Below, piece after piece: positions 26,048 through 34,216 of a DNA stretch of 64,000 bases. Positions within the stretch are counted from its first letter, which is position 1; the number at the start of each line of letters is the position of its first letter. Origin of the DNA: Amycolatopsis sp. DSM 110486 (lineage in GTDB: Bacteria > Actinomycetota > Actinomycetes > Mycobacteriales > Pseudonocardiaceae); the NCBI RefSeq assembly GCF_019468465.1, contig NZ_CP080519.1:62001-126000 (forward strand), read 5' to 3'. Below the pieces are notes generated by a model. That model saw only the letters and a list, made by a program, of their open reading frames with translations, had not been told where the DNA came from and searched no databases. The position numbers and the translations under genes were made by a program.

Positions 26048-27208
26048 ATGGACGAGCAGAACACCGCCACCGGGCCGCTGGACGGGGTGCGCGTGATCGA
26101 CCTCTCGACCGTGGTGATGGGTCCGTACGCGGCACAGATCCTCGGTGACCTGGGCGCCGACGTGATCAAGATCGAGTCCCCAGCCGACACCGTCCGGGTG
26201 GGCCAGTACCGCACCACGCCGGGGATGACCCCGCTCAACCTCAACGTGAACCGCAACAAGCGCAGCGTCGCCCTGAACCTCAAGGACGCCGGCGAGCGCG
26301 AGCAGGCGCTGGCGCTGATCGACACCGCCGACGTGCTGATCACGAACATGCGCCCCGGCGCCCTGGCGCGGCTCGGAATGGACTACGCCGAGGTCGCGAA
26401 GCGCAACCCGGGCCTGATCTACGCCCACGCGCAGGGCTTCCGCAGCGACTCCGACCGCGCGGGCAACGCCGCGTACGACGAGACCGTGCAGGCCGCCTCG
26501 GGCCTGGTCGACATCGCGAACCGCGCGATCGGCAAGCCGGTGTACCTCCCGACCATCCTCGGCGACAAGGTTTCGTCTCTGACGATCGTCTACACGGTGC
26601 TCGCCGCGCTGCACCACCGCGACCGCACCGGCGAGGGCCAGCAGATCGAGATCCCGATGACCGACACGCTCATCGCGTTCAACCTGGTCGAGCACCTCGC
26701 CGGACACGTGTTCGAGCCGGCGCAGGGCCCGACGGGCTTCCCGCTGTCGATGTCGCAGGGCCACCGCGCGGCGCCGACGAAGGACGGCCTCGCCTGCGTG
26801 ATCCCCTACAACCCGCAGAACTTCCGCGACTTCTTCGCCGCCGCCGGGCGCGCCGACCTGGTCGAGGACCCGCGCGTGAACGGCGAGGCGATCGACAACG
26901 CCGACGTCGACGCCCTCGCGGAGCTCATCGACGAGTGCGCGCCCGCGCTCACCACCGCCGAGTGGGCCGAGGTCTGCGCCAAGCACAGCATCCCGTTCGC
27001 GCCGGTCCTCGAACTGGACCGCGCCCACGAAGACTCCTACGTGCGTGAGGGTCACCTGCTCGACACCGTCGAGCACCCGACCGAGGGCACCATCCGCACG
27101 GTCGGCATCCCGGTGCGCTTCTCCGCCACTCCCGGCTCGATCCGTCGCCCGGCGCCGGTCGCCGGCCAGGACACCGCCGCCGTGCTGGCCGAGCTCGCCG
27201 CCCGCTGA
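26048..27208 (+). CDS. Family III CoA-transferase (CaiB/BaiF)
   Basis: A 386-residue family III CoA-transferase, which moves CoA between carboxylic acids through an aspartyl-CoA intermediate. Motifs: VRVIDLSTVVMGPYAAQILGDLGADVIKIE at the N terminus, NRNKRSVALNLKD, the catalytic Asp in AAYDETVQAASG (about residue 148), and GEGQQIEIPMTDTLIAFN. The N-terminal 10 residues are non-conserved. As first enzyme of the operon it should activate the acid substrate using CoA from another thioester such as succinyl-CoA. The specific acid is unknown; glutarate is a candidate given the last gene. Confidence 0.93.
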   Translation: MDEQNTATGPLDGVRVIDLSTVVMGPYAAQILGDLGADVIKIESPADTVRVGQYRTTPGMTPLNLNVNRNKRSVALNLKDAGEREQALALIDTADVLITNMRPGALARLGMDYAEVAKRNPGLIYAHAQGFRSDSDRAGNAAYDETVQAASGLVDIANRAIGKPVYLPTILGDKVSSLTIVYTVLAALHHRDRTGEGQQIEIPMTDTLIAFNLVEHLAGHVFEPAQGPTGFPLSMSQGHRAAPTKDGLACVIPYNPQNFRDFFAAAGRADLVEDPRVNGEAIDNADVDALAELIDECAPALTTAEWAEVCAKHSIPFAPVLELDRAHEDSYVREGHLLDTVEHPTEGTIRTVGIPVRFSATPGSIRRPAPVAGQDTAAVLAELAAR

Positions 27209-27242
27209 ACACCCCCGGTCACACAAGAAAAGAAGTGACGTC

Positions 27243-28007
27243 ATGAGCACCGAAGTGCGCACCGAACGGATCGGCACCACGCTGCTGATCACGATCGACC
27301 GCCCACAGGCACGCAACGCCGTGAACGCGGCCGTCGCGGCCGGGCTGGCGGAAGCGCTGGACACCCTGGAGAGCGACCCGACGCTGCGGGCGGGCGTCCT
27401 CACCGGCGCCGAAGGCACCTTCAGCGCCGGAATGGACATCAAGGCCGCGCTGGCCGGTGAGAGCCCGGAGATCCCGGGCCGCGGGTTCGGCGGACTGACC
27501 GAGGCCGAGCTGACCAAACCGCTGATCGCCGCGGTCGAGGGCTGGGCCATGGGCGGCGGGTTCGAGCTCGTGCTGAGCTGCGACCTGGTCGTCGCCGGCG
27601 AAGACGCGAAGTTCGGGCTGCCCGAAGTGAAGCGCGGCCTGATCGCCGGGGGCGGCGGCGTGATCCGCCTGCCGAAGCGTCTCCCGCACCACCTCGCGAT
27701 GGAGCTGCTGCTGACCGGCGAACCGATCACCGGCACGAAAGCCGGCGAGCTCGGCCTGGCCAACCGCGTGGTCGCCCCGGGTGAAGCCACCGCCGTCGCG
27801 CTGCAACTGGCCGAGCTGGTCGCGCGGAACGCGCCGCTCGCACTGGCCGCGGTGAAGAAGACCGTGCGCGCCGCCGACGGGATCTCCGAGCCCGAGGCGT
27901 TCGCCGCGCAGCGTGAAGAGCTCAAGACCCTGATGACCTCCGCCGACGTCCGCGAGGGCATGACCGCCTTCGCCGAGCGCCGCGCGCCCCAGTGGACCGG
28001 ACGGTGA
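27243..28007 (+). CDS. Enoyl-CoA hydratase/isomerase (crotonase) family protein
   Basis: A 254-residue crotonase. Features: ITIDRPQARNAVNAAV, oxyanion-hole segment GTFSAGMDIKA, and AVEGWAMGGGFELVLSCDLVVAGEDAKFGLPEVKRGL, where the Glu of FGLPEVK corresponds to a catalytic glutamate position; only one of the two classical catalytic glutamates is clear, so hydratase versus isomerase cannot be decided. AAAGAAGTG precedes ATG 27243. In the operon it would hydrate the enoyl-CoA made by the acyl-CoA dehydrogenase. Confidence 0.93.
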   Translation: MSTEVRTERIGTTLLITIDRPQARNAVNAAVAAGLAEALDTLESDPTLRAGVLTGAEGTFSAGMDIKAALAGESPEIPGRGFGGLTEAELTKPLIAAVEGWAMGGGFELVLSCDLVVAGEDAKFGLPEVKRGLIAGGGGVIRLPKRLPHHLAMELLLTGEPITGTKAGELGLANRVVAPGEATAVALQLAELVARNAPLALAAVKKTVRAADGISEPEAFAAQREELKTLMTSADVREGMTAFAERRAPQWTGR

Positions 28008-28753
28008 CGACCATGAAGCAAGAAGACGTCCTGCGGCACGTGACCACGCCACTCGTGAACCCCGCGTTCGCGCCGATGGTGCCGCGGTTCACCAACCGCG
28101 AGTACCTCAACATCGTCTACCGCACCGACCCCGAGGCCCTGCGCGCCGTCGTTCCGGAGCCGCTGCAGATCGAAGAGCCGCTGGTGCGCTTCGAGGTCAT
28201 GAAGATGGGCGACGTGAGCGGCTACGGCCCCTACACCGAGTCGGGCCAGGCCATCCCGGTCACCTTCGACGGTGAGCGCGGCGAGTACCTGCACGCGATG
28301 TACCTCGACAACTTCCCGGCCACCGCGTCGGGCCGCGAGGTCAGCGCCTACCCCAAAACCATCGGGGCGCCGAACCTCTATGTCGACAACGGCGCGCTCG
28401 TCGGCACGCTGGACTACGGCACGCTTCGCGTGGCCACCGCGACCATGGGCTACAAGCACTTCGCGCTGGACATCGAGGCCGCCGAAGCGCAGATCACCGT
28501 GCCGACGTTCATGCTGAAGATCATCCCCGGCTACGACGGCGCGCCCCGCGTGATGGAGCTCGTGCGGACCGAGATCACCGACGTGGTCGTGAAGGAGGCC
28601 TGGACCGGACCCGCACGGCTGCAGCTGTTCGAGCACGTGCTGGCGCCGCTGGCCGACCTGCCGGTGCGCGAGATCGTCTCCGCGAGCCACATTCTCACCG
28701 ACCTGACCCTCGCCCCCGTCACGCCGGTCCACGACTACCTTAAGGGAGCTTGA
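28004..28753 (+). CDS. Acetoacetate decarboxylase family protein
   Basis: A 249-residue acetoacetate decarboxylase homologue (about 245 is usual). The active-site lysine that forms a Schiff base in the clostridial enzyme corresponds to the Lys in SAYPKTIGAPNL, and the surrounding YLDNFPATASGREVSAYP and acidic residues are conserved, so decarboxylase chemistry is plausible. Some relatives instead act as hydratases or aldolases. The GTG at 28004 overlaps the crotonase stop (GTGA); an ATG at 28013 is the alternative. It would convert acetoacetate to acetone and CO2 if it is a true decarboxylase, an unusual step in an acyl-CoA degradation operon. Confidence 0.88.
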   Translation: MTTMKQEDVLRHVTTPLVNPAFAPMVPRFTNREYLNIVYRTDPEALRAVVPEPLQIEEPLVRFEVMKMGDVSGYGPYTESGQAIPVTFDGERGEYLHAMYLDNFPATASGREVSAYPKTIGAPNLYVDNGALVGTLDYGTLRVATATMGYKHFALDIEAAEAQITVPTFMLKIIPGYDGAPRVMELVRTEITDVVVKEAWTGPARLQLFEHVLAPLADLPVREIVSASHILTDLTLAPVTPVHDYLKGA

Positions 28754-28755
28754 CC

Positions 28756-29724
28756 ATGAGCACCACCGAGTTCCACAGCGCCACCGAGTTCAACAGGGCA
28801 GCCGTCATCGGGGCCGGCACCATCGGCCTGTCCTGGACCGCCTTGTTCGCCGGCCACGGCCTCACCGTCAAGGTCACCGACCCGCGCCCCGACCTGGCCG
28901 AAGCCGTCGCCGCGGCGCTGGCCGAGTTCACCCCGCACCTGGCCGCACAGGGCCTCGACGTCACCGGGCTGGCCGACCGCGTGCAGATCGCCGGCAGTGT
29001 CGAAGAAGCCGTGCGCGACGCCGACGTGGTGCAGGAGAACGGCCCGGAGAGCGTCGAGTTCAAAAAGGACCTTTTCACCACGCTCGTGGAAGCCGCGCCG
29101 AAACACGCGCTGCTGCTGAGCTCGTCGTCGGCGATCCCGTCGACCGCCTTCACCGGCGAGCTGGCCGACGCGAGCCGGGTCCTCATCGGACACCCGTTCA
29201 ACCCGCCGCACCTCATCCCGCTCGTCGAGGTCGTGCCCGGCGAGCGCACCGGCGAGGACGCGACCCAGGCGGCCGTCGACTTCTACACGTTCCTCGGCCG
29301 CGTACCGGTGGTGGAGCGCAAGGAAATCCCCGGTTTCGTCGGCAACCGCCTGCAGAACGCGCTGAGCCGCGAGGCGATCTACCTCGTCGAGCAGGGTGTG
29401 GTCACGCCCGAGGACCTCGACAAGGTGATGACCAACTCGCTCGGCATCCGCTGGGCCACGGTCGGGCCGTTCCTCGGCTCGCACCTGGGCGGCGGCCCCG
29501 GCGGTTACCGGCACATGGCCGAGCACATCGGCCCGTCGATGAAGAAGATGTGGGCCGGCCTCGGGCAGCCCTCGCAGACCCCGGAAGAAACCGAACGGCT
29601 CGTCGAAGCCGTCGAAAAGGCTTACGGCTCCTCCACGTACTCGGAACTCGCCGAGGCGCGCGACCGCAAGCAACTCGCCGTTCTGTCCGCATTGGACAGC
29701 GCGGACAGCAAGGAGGAGAACTGA
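28756..29724 (+). CDS. 3-hydroxyacyl-CoA dehydrogenase (lambda-crystallin/carnitine-dehydrogenase type)
   Basis: A 322-residue NAD-dependent dehydrogenase. The Rossmann motif GAGTIGLSWTALFAGHG is followed by VTDPRPDLAEAV, then QENGPESVEFKKDLF, SSSAIPSTAF, IGHPFNPPHLIPLVEVVPG and ERKEIPGFVGNRLQNAL, the full 3HCDH pattern. The short single-domain form with GGYRHMAEHIGP resembles lambda-crystallin and L-carnitine dehydrogenases, which act on free 3-hydroxyacids, as well as acyl-CoA forms. AAGGGAG lies before ATG 28756. It would oxidise the hydroxyacyl product of the crotonase. Confidence 0.92.
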   Translation: MSTTEFHSATEFNRAAVIGAGTIGLSWTALFAGHGLTVKVTDPRPDLAEAVAAALAEFTPHLAAQGLDVTGLADRVQIAGSVEEAVRDADVVQENGPESVEFKKDLFTTLVEAAPKHALLLSSSSAIPSTAFTGELADASRVLIGHPFNPPHLIPLVEVVPGERTGEDATQAAVDFYTFLGRVPVVERKEIPGFVGNRLQNALSREAIYLVEQGVVTPEDLDKVMTNSLGIRWATVGPFLGSHLGGGPGGYRHMAEHIGPSMKKMWAGLGQPSQTPEETERLVEAVEKAYGSSTYSELAEARDRKQLAVLSALDSADSKEEN

Positions 29725-29725
29725 C

Positions 29726-30931
29726 ATGGCCACTCTTGAAGACCAGCTCGTCGCCGACTTCTACGACTACGAAGCCCTGCTGAGCGACGAAGAGCGCAAG
29801 CTGCTCGTCAAGGCCCGCAGTTTCATGCGCGACGAGGTCAAGCCGCTGGTGAACGAGAACTGGGCCGCCGGTACCTTCCCGAAGGAGCTGATCGCGAAGT
29901 TCCGCGAGAGCGGCCTCGCGGGTCTGCCGTACGAGGGCTACGGCGAGCACCGCGCCGCCACCAGCCACCTGCTCACCGGCATGATGGCCATGGAGATGAG
30001 CCGCACCGACGCCTCGGTCGCCACGTTCTTCGGTGTCCACAACGGACTCGCGATGTACTCGATCTACTCCGGCGGCAGCCAGGAACAGCGCGACCGCTGG
30101 CTCCCCGAAATGGCCGCGATGGACAAGATCGGCGCGTTCGCCATGACCGAACCGCTCGGCGGGTCCGATGTGGCCGGTGGTATGCGCACCACGGCGCAGC
30201 GTGTATCTACTGAGGGAGAGGGGAACACCTGGATCCTCAACGGCGCCAAGCGCTGGATCGGCAACGCGACCTTCGCCGACTACGTGGTGGTCTGGGCGCG
30301 CGACGTCGACGACAACAACGTGAAGGGCTTCGTCGTCGAGAAGGGCACGCCGGGCTTCTCGCCGGTCAAGATCGAGAACAAGATCGCGTTCCGCATCGTC
30401 GAGAACGCCGAGATCACCCTCACCGACGTGCGCGTGCCGGAGGCGAACCGCCTGCAGGGCATCGACTCCTTCCGCGACGTCGCCGAGATCCTGCGCGCCA
30501 CCCGCGGCGGCGTCGCGTGGCAGGCGCTGGGCGTGATGATCGGCGCCTACGAGCTCGCTCTGGACTACGCGAAGGAGCGCAAGCAGTTCGGCCGTCCGAT
30601 CGCGCGGTTCCAGCTGGTGCAGGACCTGCTGGTGAAGAGCCTCGGCAACATCACCGCGTCGTGGGGCATGCTCGTGCAGCTGGCCCGCCTGCAGGACGCC
30701 GGGATCTTCAAGGACGAGCACTCCTCTCTCGCCAAGGCGTTCGTCACCTCGCGGATGCGCGAGGTCGTGGCCTGGGGCCGGGAGATCTTCGGCGGCAACG
30801 GCATCGTGCTCGACCACGACATCGCGCGGTTCTTCGCCGACGCGGAAGCCATCTACTCCTTCGAGGGCACCCGCGAGATGAACACGCTCATCGTGGGCAA
30901 GGCGATCACGGGGCAGAGCGCCTTTGTCTGA
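29726..30931 (+). CDS. Acyl-CoA dehydrogenase, glutaryl-CoA dehydrogenase-like
   Basis: A 401-residue FAD enzyme. It has AFAMTEPLGGSDVAGGMRTTA (flavin-binding loop), KQFGRPIARFQLVQ, GGNGI, and the C-terminal YSFEGTREMNTLIVGKAITG; the Glu in FEGT is the usual catalytic base. The N-terminal FMRDEVKPLVNENWAAGTFP and the terminal block resemble glutaryl-CoA dehydrogenases, which oxidise and decarboxylate glutaryl-CoA to crotonyl-CoA; this assignment is moderate. Start ATG 29726 immediately follows the dehydrogenase stop. It is the last gene of the operon, ending at a convergent LCP gene. Confidence 0.92.
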   Translation: MATLEDQLVADFYDYEALLSDEERKLLVKARSFMRDEVKPLVNENWAAGTFPKELIAKFRESGLAGLPYEGYGEHRAATSHLLTGMMAMEMSRTDASVATFFGVHNGLAMYSIYSGGSQEQRDRWLPEMAAMDKIGAFAMTEPLGGSDVAGGMRTTAQRVSTEGEGNTWILNGAKRWIGNATFADYVVVWARDVDDNNVKGFVVEKGTPGFSPVKIENKIAFRIVENAEITLTDVRVPEANRLQGIDSFRDVAEILRATRGGVAWQALGVMIGAYELALDYAKERKQFGRPIARFQLVQDLLVKSLGNITASWGMLVQLARLQDAGIFKDEHSSLAKAFVTSRMREVVAWGREIFGGNGIVLDHDIARFFADAEAIYSFEGTREMNTLIVGKAITGQSAFV

Positions 30932-30951
30932 TGGCGCAGGGTGATCTGCGG

Positions 30952-32190
30952 TCAGTTCACGCAGCCGGTGGCGTTCGTCGCCACCGGCTGTTGTGGCGTT
31001 CCGCCGGCAGGCGTGTCCGAAGGCGGGTTCACGGACTTCGTGACGGCGATCGGCTTCACCCCGCCGCCGTGCGTGCCAGGCGGTGAGCTGGTCTCGCCGG
31101 ATCCGCCGGAGGCCGACACCGACGACGAGCTCAGCTGGTTCTGCACGAACGTCTTGACCTGCTGCGGGCTGACCTTCACCGCGTCACCGTCGGCCGGCGT
31201 GGCCAGCGACAGGCTCTGCACCGGGATCGTGACGAACGCGATGGCGCCGGAGCTGATGCCGTGCAGCTGCTGCGCGAAGCTCAGCACGTCCCAGCCCTTG
31301 TCGAGCACGACCGAACCCTGCAACGCGTCGACGAGGGCCGACAGCTTGTCCGGGCTGGTCAGCGTGCCCCCGCCGAGCACGTTCTTCGCCATGCCGGCCA
31401 GGAACGCCTGCTGGCGAGCGATGCGGTCGAGGTCACCGTTGGGCAGGCCGTGGCGCTGCCGCACGAACGCGAGCGCCTGAGCACCGGACAGCGTCTGCGG
31501 GCCGGCCGGGAAGTTCGCGCCGGAATAGGAGTCGTGCACCGGGTTGTTCAGGCACACCTGCACGCCGCCGACGGCCTGGCTCAGCGCCGCGAACCCGGCG
31601 AGGTTCACCGCCGCATAGTGGTTGATCGTGAGCCCGGTGAGCTCTTCGACGGTGGCGATCGCGGACTTCGCGCCCTCGGCGTCGGCGGCCACCTCGAGCT
31701 GCGGACCGCTGAGGCCCTGGCCCGACAGGTGCGAACGCGCGGACGCCCGCGCCCGGCTGTAGGCCGAGTTGATCTTGTGTTTGCCGTATCCCGGGACGTC
31801 CACATAGGAGTCACGCGGGATGGAGATCGCCGTGGCGGCCGCGCCGCCCGCCGGCACGTGGACCACGATCATCGTGTCGGTGGTGCTGCCGCCGTCGTCG
31901 CCGCTGCCGGCGTGCAACGAGTCGAGCACGTTCTGTGGCAACGGGTTCCCGTTGGCATCGGTGCGCGAGTCGAGTCCGACAAGGAGGATGTTCTGCGCCA
32001 CCTGCAGCGGTTGTCCGGTCGGTGTTTCGGGAACCTGCGCGGCGGGCGGGATGACGTCGGCCGTGACGATCCCGGTGTCGAGCCGGTGCAGCTGCGACCA
32101 CGCGTACCCGGTGGCACCCAGCACCAGCGTCGACACCACCCCCAGCACGAAACGGCCGCCGATCCGGCGGCCCCGGGACGTGAGCAGCAC
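30952..32190 (-). CDS. LytR-CpsA-Psr (LCP) family cell-wall ligase
   Basis: A 412-residue membrane protein that should transfer polyprenyl-linked glycopolymers (such as arabinogalactan) to peptidoglycan. One N-terminal helix (about 12-32) is followed by the exterior LCP domain with DTMIVVHVPAG, the signature SIPRDSYVDVPGYGKHKINSAYS, and RQRHGLPNGDLDRIARQQ, containing the Arg and Asp residues that bind pyrophosphate. A Ser/Gly/Pro-rich tail ends with a lone Cys (ATGCVN). GTG 32190 is used, with AAGGGG upstream. A perfect 12-bp hairpin (30962-30990) lies in the last codons. The dprE2-like gene upstream is in the same pathway of cell-envelope assembly. Confidence 0.92.
   Translation of the reverse strand: MLLTSRGRRIGGRFVLGVVSTLVLGATGYAWSQLHRLDTGIVTADVIPPAAQVPETPTGQPLQVAQNILLVGLDSRTDANGNPLPQNVLDSLHAGSGDDGGSTTDTMIVVHVPAGGAAATAISIPRDSYVDVPGYGKHKINSAYSRARASARSHLSGQGLSGPQLEVAADAEGAKSAIATVEELTGLTINHYAAVNLAGFAALSQAVGGVQVCLNNPVHDSYSGANFPAGPQTLSGAQALAFVRQRHGLPNGDLDRIARQQAFLAGMAKNVLGGGTLTSPDKLSALVDALQGSVVLDKGWDVLSFAQQLHGISSGAIAFVTIPVQSLSLATPADGDAVKVSPQQVKTFVQNQLSSSSVSASGGSGETSSPPGTHGGGVKPIAVTKSVNPPSDTPAGGTPQQPVATNATGCVN
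30962..30990. terminator. Hairpin at convergent gene ends
   Basis: Twelve-bp perfect arms CAGCCGGTGGCG and CGCCACCGGCTG with a 5-base loop, 30 bp after the plus-strand acyl-CoA dehydrogenase stop and inside the 3' end of the minus-strand LCP gene. It could end transcription of the acyl-CoA operon; no long U tract follows. Confidence 0.55.
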
Positions 32191-32385
32191 GACAGAATCC
32201 CCTTGCTTCCCCGAAAGAGCCCGAGCGGGCCTTCTTCGAGGATCACCGCGTTAGCTGGGAATAGCCTGAGAATCCTGTCGCAAAGATGTGATGATGCCCG
32301 TTCGGCCGACCTGCGCTGGGCCGAAAGTGAGCCACGCCACGGGGTTCCGCGACACCGCGTGGCGCGACGGATACGAGGAGTCCGC

Positions 32386-33129
32386 TCAGCGCGGCATGCG
32401 CCGCCACACCGCACGCGGCAACAGGCGCATCACCGCGAAGACCGGACGGAGCACTCCCGGCACCCAGACGACCGCGCGCCGGCGCCGCAGCGCCGCGACG
32501 GTCGCGTCGGCCACCTGGTCGGGCGTGCTGGAGAACGGCGCCGGCGACATGCCCTCGGTCATCCGGCCGATCACGAAGCCGGGCCGCACGAGAAGCAGGT
32601 GCACGCCGGTGCCGTACAGCGCGTCGGCCAGCCCGCAGGCGAAGCCGTCGAGCCCGGCCTTGGCCGAGCCGTAGACGTAGTTGGCGCGCCGCACGCGGAC
32701 GCCCGCGACGGAGGAGAACACCACGAGGCTGCCCGAGCCTTGCGCGCGCAGCAGTTCGGCCGTGTGGGTGAGGACGGCCACCTGGGCGACGTAGTCTGTG
32801 TGCACGATCGCCGTGGCGTGCTCGGCGTCGGCCTCCGCGCGGGCCTGGTCGCCGAGGATGCCGAAGGCGAGCACGACGACGTCCAGCGGACCGTGCTCGG
32901 CGACGACGCGGTCGAGGAACGGGCGGTGCCCGGCCAGGTCGTCGGCGTCGAACCCCGCGGTCTCGACCACCTCGGCGCCGGCCGCTCGCAGCGTCGTGAC
33001 CTGCTCCGTCAGGTCGGCGCGCGGTCGCGCGGCCAGCACGAACCGCTTCGCCCCGCCCGCGGCCAGCCGCTGCGCGACCGCCGTCCCGATCTCGCTGCGT
33101 CCGCCCAGCACCAGCACCGTTCCGCTCAC
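32386..33129 (-). CDS. dprE2: DprE2-like decaprenylphosphoryl-ribose 2-keto reductase
   Basis: A 247-residue SDR close in pattern to mycobacterial DprE2, which reduces the keto intermediate to decaprenyl-phosphoryl arabinose, the arabinan donor. Diagnostic segments are GGRSEIGTAVAQRL, VVLAFGILGD, SSVAGVRVRRANYVYGSAKAGLDGF (Ser140, Tyr153, Lys157) and LLLVRPGFVIGRMT; the C terminus ends RAVWRRMPR like DprE2. GTG 33129 is the start. The partner oxidase DprE1 is not in the window. Arabinogalactan is present in Pseudonocardiaceae, so the function is expected. It is divergent from a TetR gene across a 32-bp dyad. Confidence 0.85.
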   Translation of the reverse strand: MSGTVLVLGGRSEIGTAVAQRLAAGGAKRFVLAARPRADLTEQVTTLRAAGAEVVETAGFDADDLAGHRPFLDRVVAEHGPLDVVVLAFGILGDQARAEADAEHATAIVHTDYVAQVAVLTHTAELLRAQGSGSLVVFSSVAGVRVRRANYVYGSAKAGLDGFACGLADALYGTGVHLLLVRPGFVIGRMTEGMSPAPFSSTPDQVADATVAALRRRRAVVWVPGVLRPVFAVMRLLPRAVWRRMPR

Positions 33130-33176
33130 GCGCGGCAGTCTGCCAGCCCCGCTCAGGGCCTGCTCGAGGTGGCCTG

Positions 33177-33208
33177 TTTCACAAACTGCAACTTTGCAGA
33201 TTGTGAAA
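33177..33208. promoter_or_regulatory. TetR operator dyad between dprE2-like and tetR genes
   Basis: A 15-bp arm (33177-33191) is mirrored by 33194-33208 at 14 of 15 positions around a 2-bp centre; half-sites include TTTCACAA and CTGCAA. It lies 23 bp before the TetR start and 48 bp before the dprE2-like start, in AT-rich promoter DNA. Confidence 0.8.
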
Positions 33209-33230
33209 GTTTCGCGCTACGCTCGTCGGC

Positions 33231-33839
33231 GTGTCCTCCCCCGGCCTGCGCGAGCGCAAGAAGCTCGAAACCCACCGCACGCTCTCGACCGTCGCCGTGC
33301 GGCTCGTCGGCGAACGCGGTCTGGACCATGTGACGGTGGAGGACATCGCGGCGGAGGCGGGGGTTTCCGCGCGTACCTTCTTCAACTACTTCGCGTCCAA
33401 AGAGGACGCCGTGGTGATCGCGCACGCCGACCGGGCCGAGCGCAGCCGGCGCCTCATCGACCGGCTCGCCGAGCTGCCGCCGGAGCTGAGCACGCTCGAG
33501 GCAGTGGTCGCCGCCGCGCGCGAAGACCTCGCGGAGATCGACGAGAACCGCGACGAGTGGCTCACGCGGATCCGGATCATCAAGGAGAACCCGGGCCTGA
33601 CGCTGCGGGCCCTGTCCCTGAGCACCGACGTCGTCGAGCCTGCGATCGCCGCAGTCGCCCGGCGCAGCGGCACGGACCCGGCGAAGGACCTCTTCCCGTC
33701 GCTGCTGTTCTCCGCCGTCGGCGCCGCGATCAACGCCTCGCTCATGCTCTGGCGCGACCTCGGGGGTTCGCGCCCGCTGCTCGACCTCGTCGACGAGGCG
33801 GTGGCCGCGCTGGCCGCCGGGCTCGCCGATCCGCGCTGA
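33231..33839 (+). CDS. TetR/AcrR family regulator
   Basis: A 202-residue regulator with the helix-turn-helix at about 15-60 (LSTVAVRLVGERGLDHVTVEDIAAEAGVSARTFFNYFASKEDAVV). FFNYFASKE is typical of the branch that controls multidrug exporters. The GTG at 33231 starts the gene. A 377-bp C-rich gap separates it from an exporter gene transcribed in the same direction, and the 32-bp dyad upstream is its probable operator. Targets are therefore itself, the divergent dprE2-like gene and perhaps the exporter. Confidence 0.93.
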   Translation: MSSPGLRERKKLETHRTLSTVAVRLVGERGLDHVTVEDIAAEAGVSARTFFNYFASKEDAVVIAHADRAERSRRLIDRLAELPPELSTLEAVVAAAREDLAEIDENRDEWLTRIRIIKENPGLTLRALSLSTDVVEPAIAAVARRSGTDPAKDLFPSLLFSAVGAAINASLMLWRDLGGSRPLLDLVDEAVAALAAGLADPR

Positions 33840-34216
33840 ACCGCCACGACCGCGACCGGAAGCGCCCGCCACACCACTTGCTCTCCGCTCCCGCTGCACC
33901 GCACCGCACCGCACCGCACCGCACCGCACCGCACCGCATGCCACCACACGCCCGCACCACCACTTCGCACGCCACACCCGACACCGCGCACCGCGCCTCA
34001 CGACCCCGCTACACCGCACGCCCAACCGCGCCACACCCGACACCGCCGCCCGCGCTTCACCACCCGCGCGCCCAGCGACCCAGCCGGCCTGAACCCCGAC
34101 CGACCCGACCCGCGCTGAACCGCACTCCGCCGTTTCCACCGAACCCGCGCTCGGACCGAACCGGGCCGAGCCGAAGTCCCACCCCACCCACCCGAGCACT
34201 ATCCGAGGGGATCTCC
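33840..34216 (+). repeat. C-rich, G-poor leader with a (GCACC)8 microsatellite
   Basis: No gene is seen in these 377 bp. Eight perfect copies of GCACC lie at 33896-33935. A 17-bp direct repeat GCCACACCCGACACCGC occurs at 33971 and 34030. The plus strand is very rich in C and poor in T throughout, so any transcript would be unstructured and C-rich, the type of RNA that Rho binds. GAGGGG at the right edge serves the transporter start. Confidence 0.75.

Noticed and set aside
33896..33937. Tandem GCACC copies considered as a CRISPR-like array.
   Set aside because: Repeat units of 5 bp with no spacers and no cas genes nearby.
32798..34216. Upstream extension of the exporter frame through tetR and the C-rich gap.
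   Set aside because: Absence of stop codons there reflects base composition; the transporter begins at ATG 34217 with a ribosome site and homologous N terminus.
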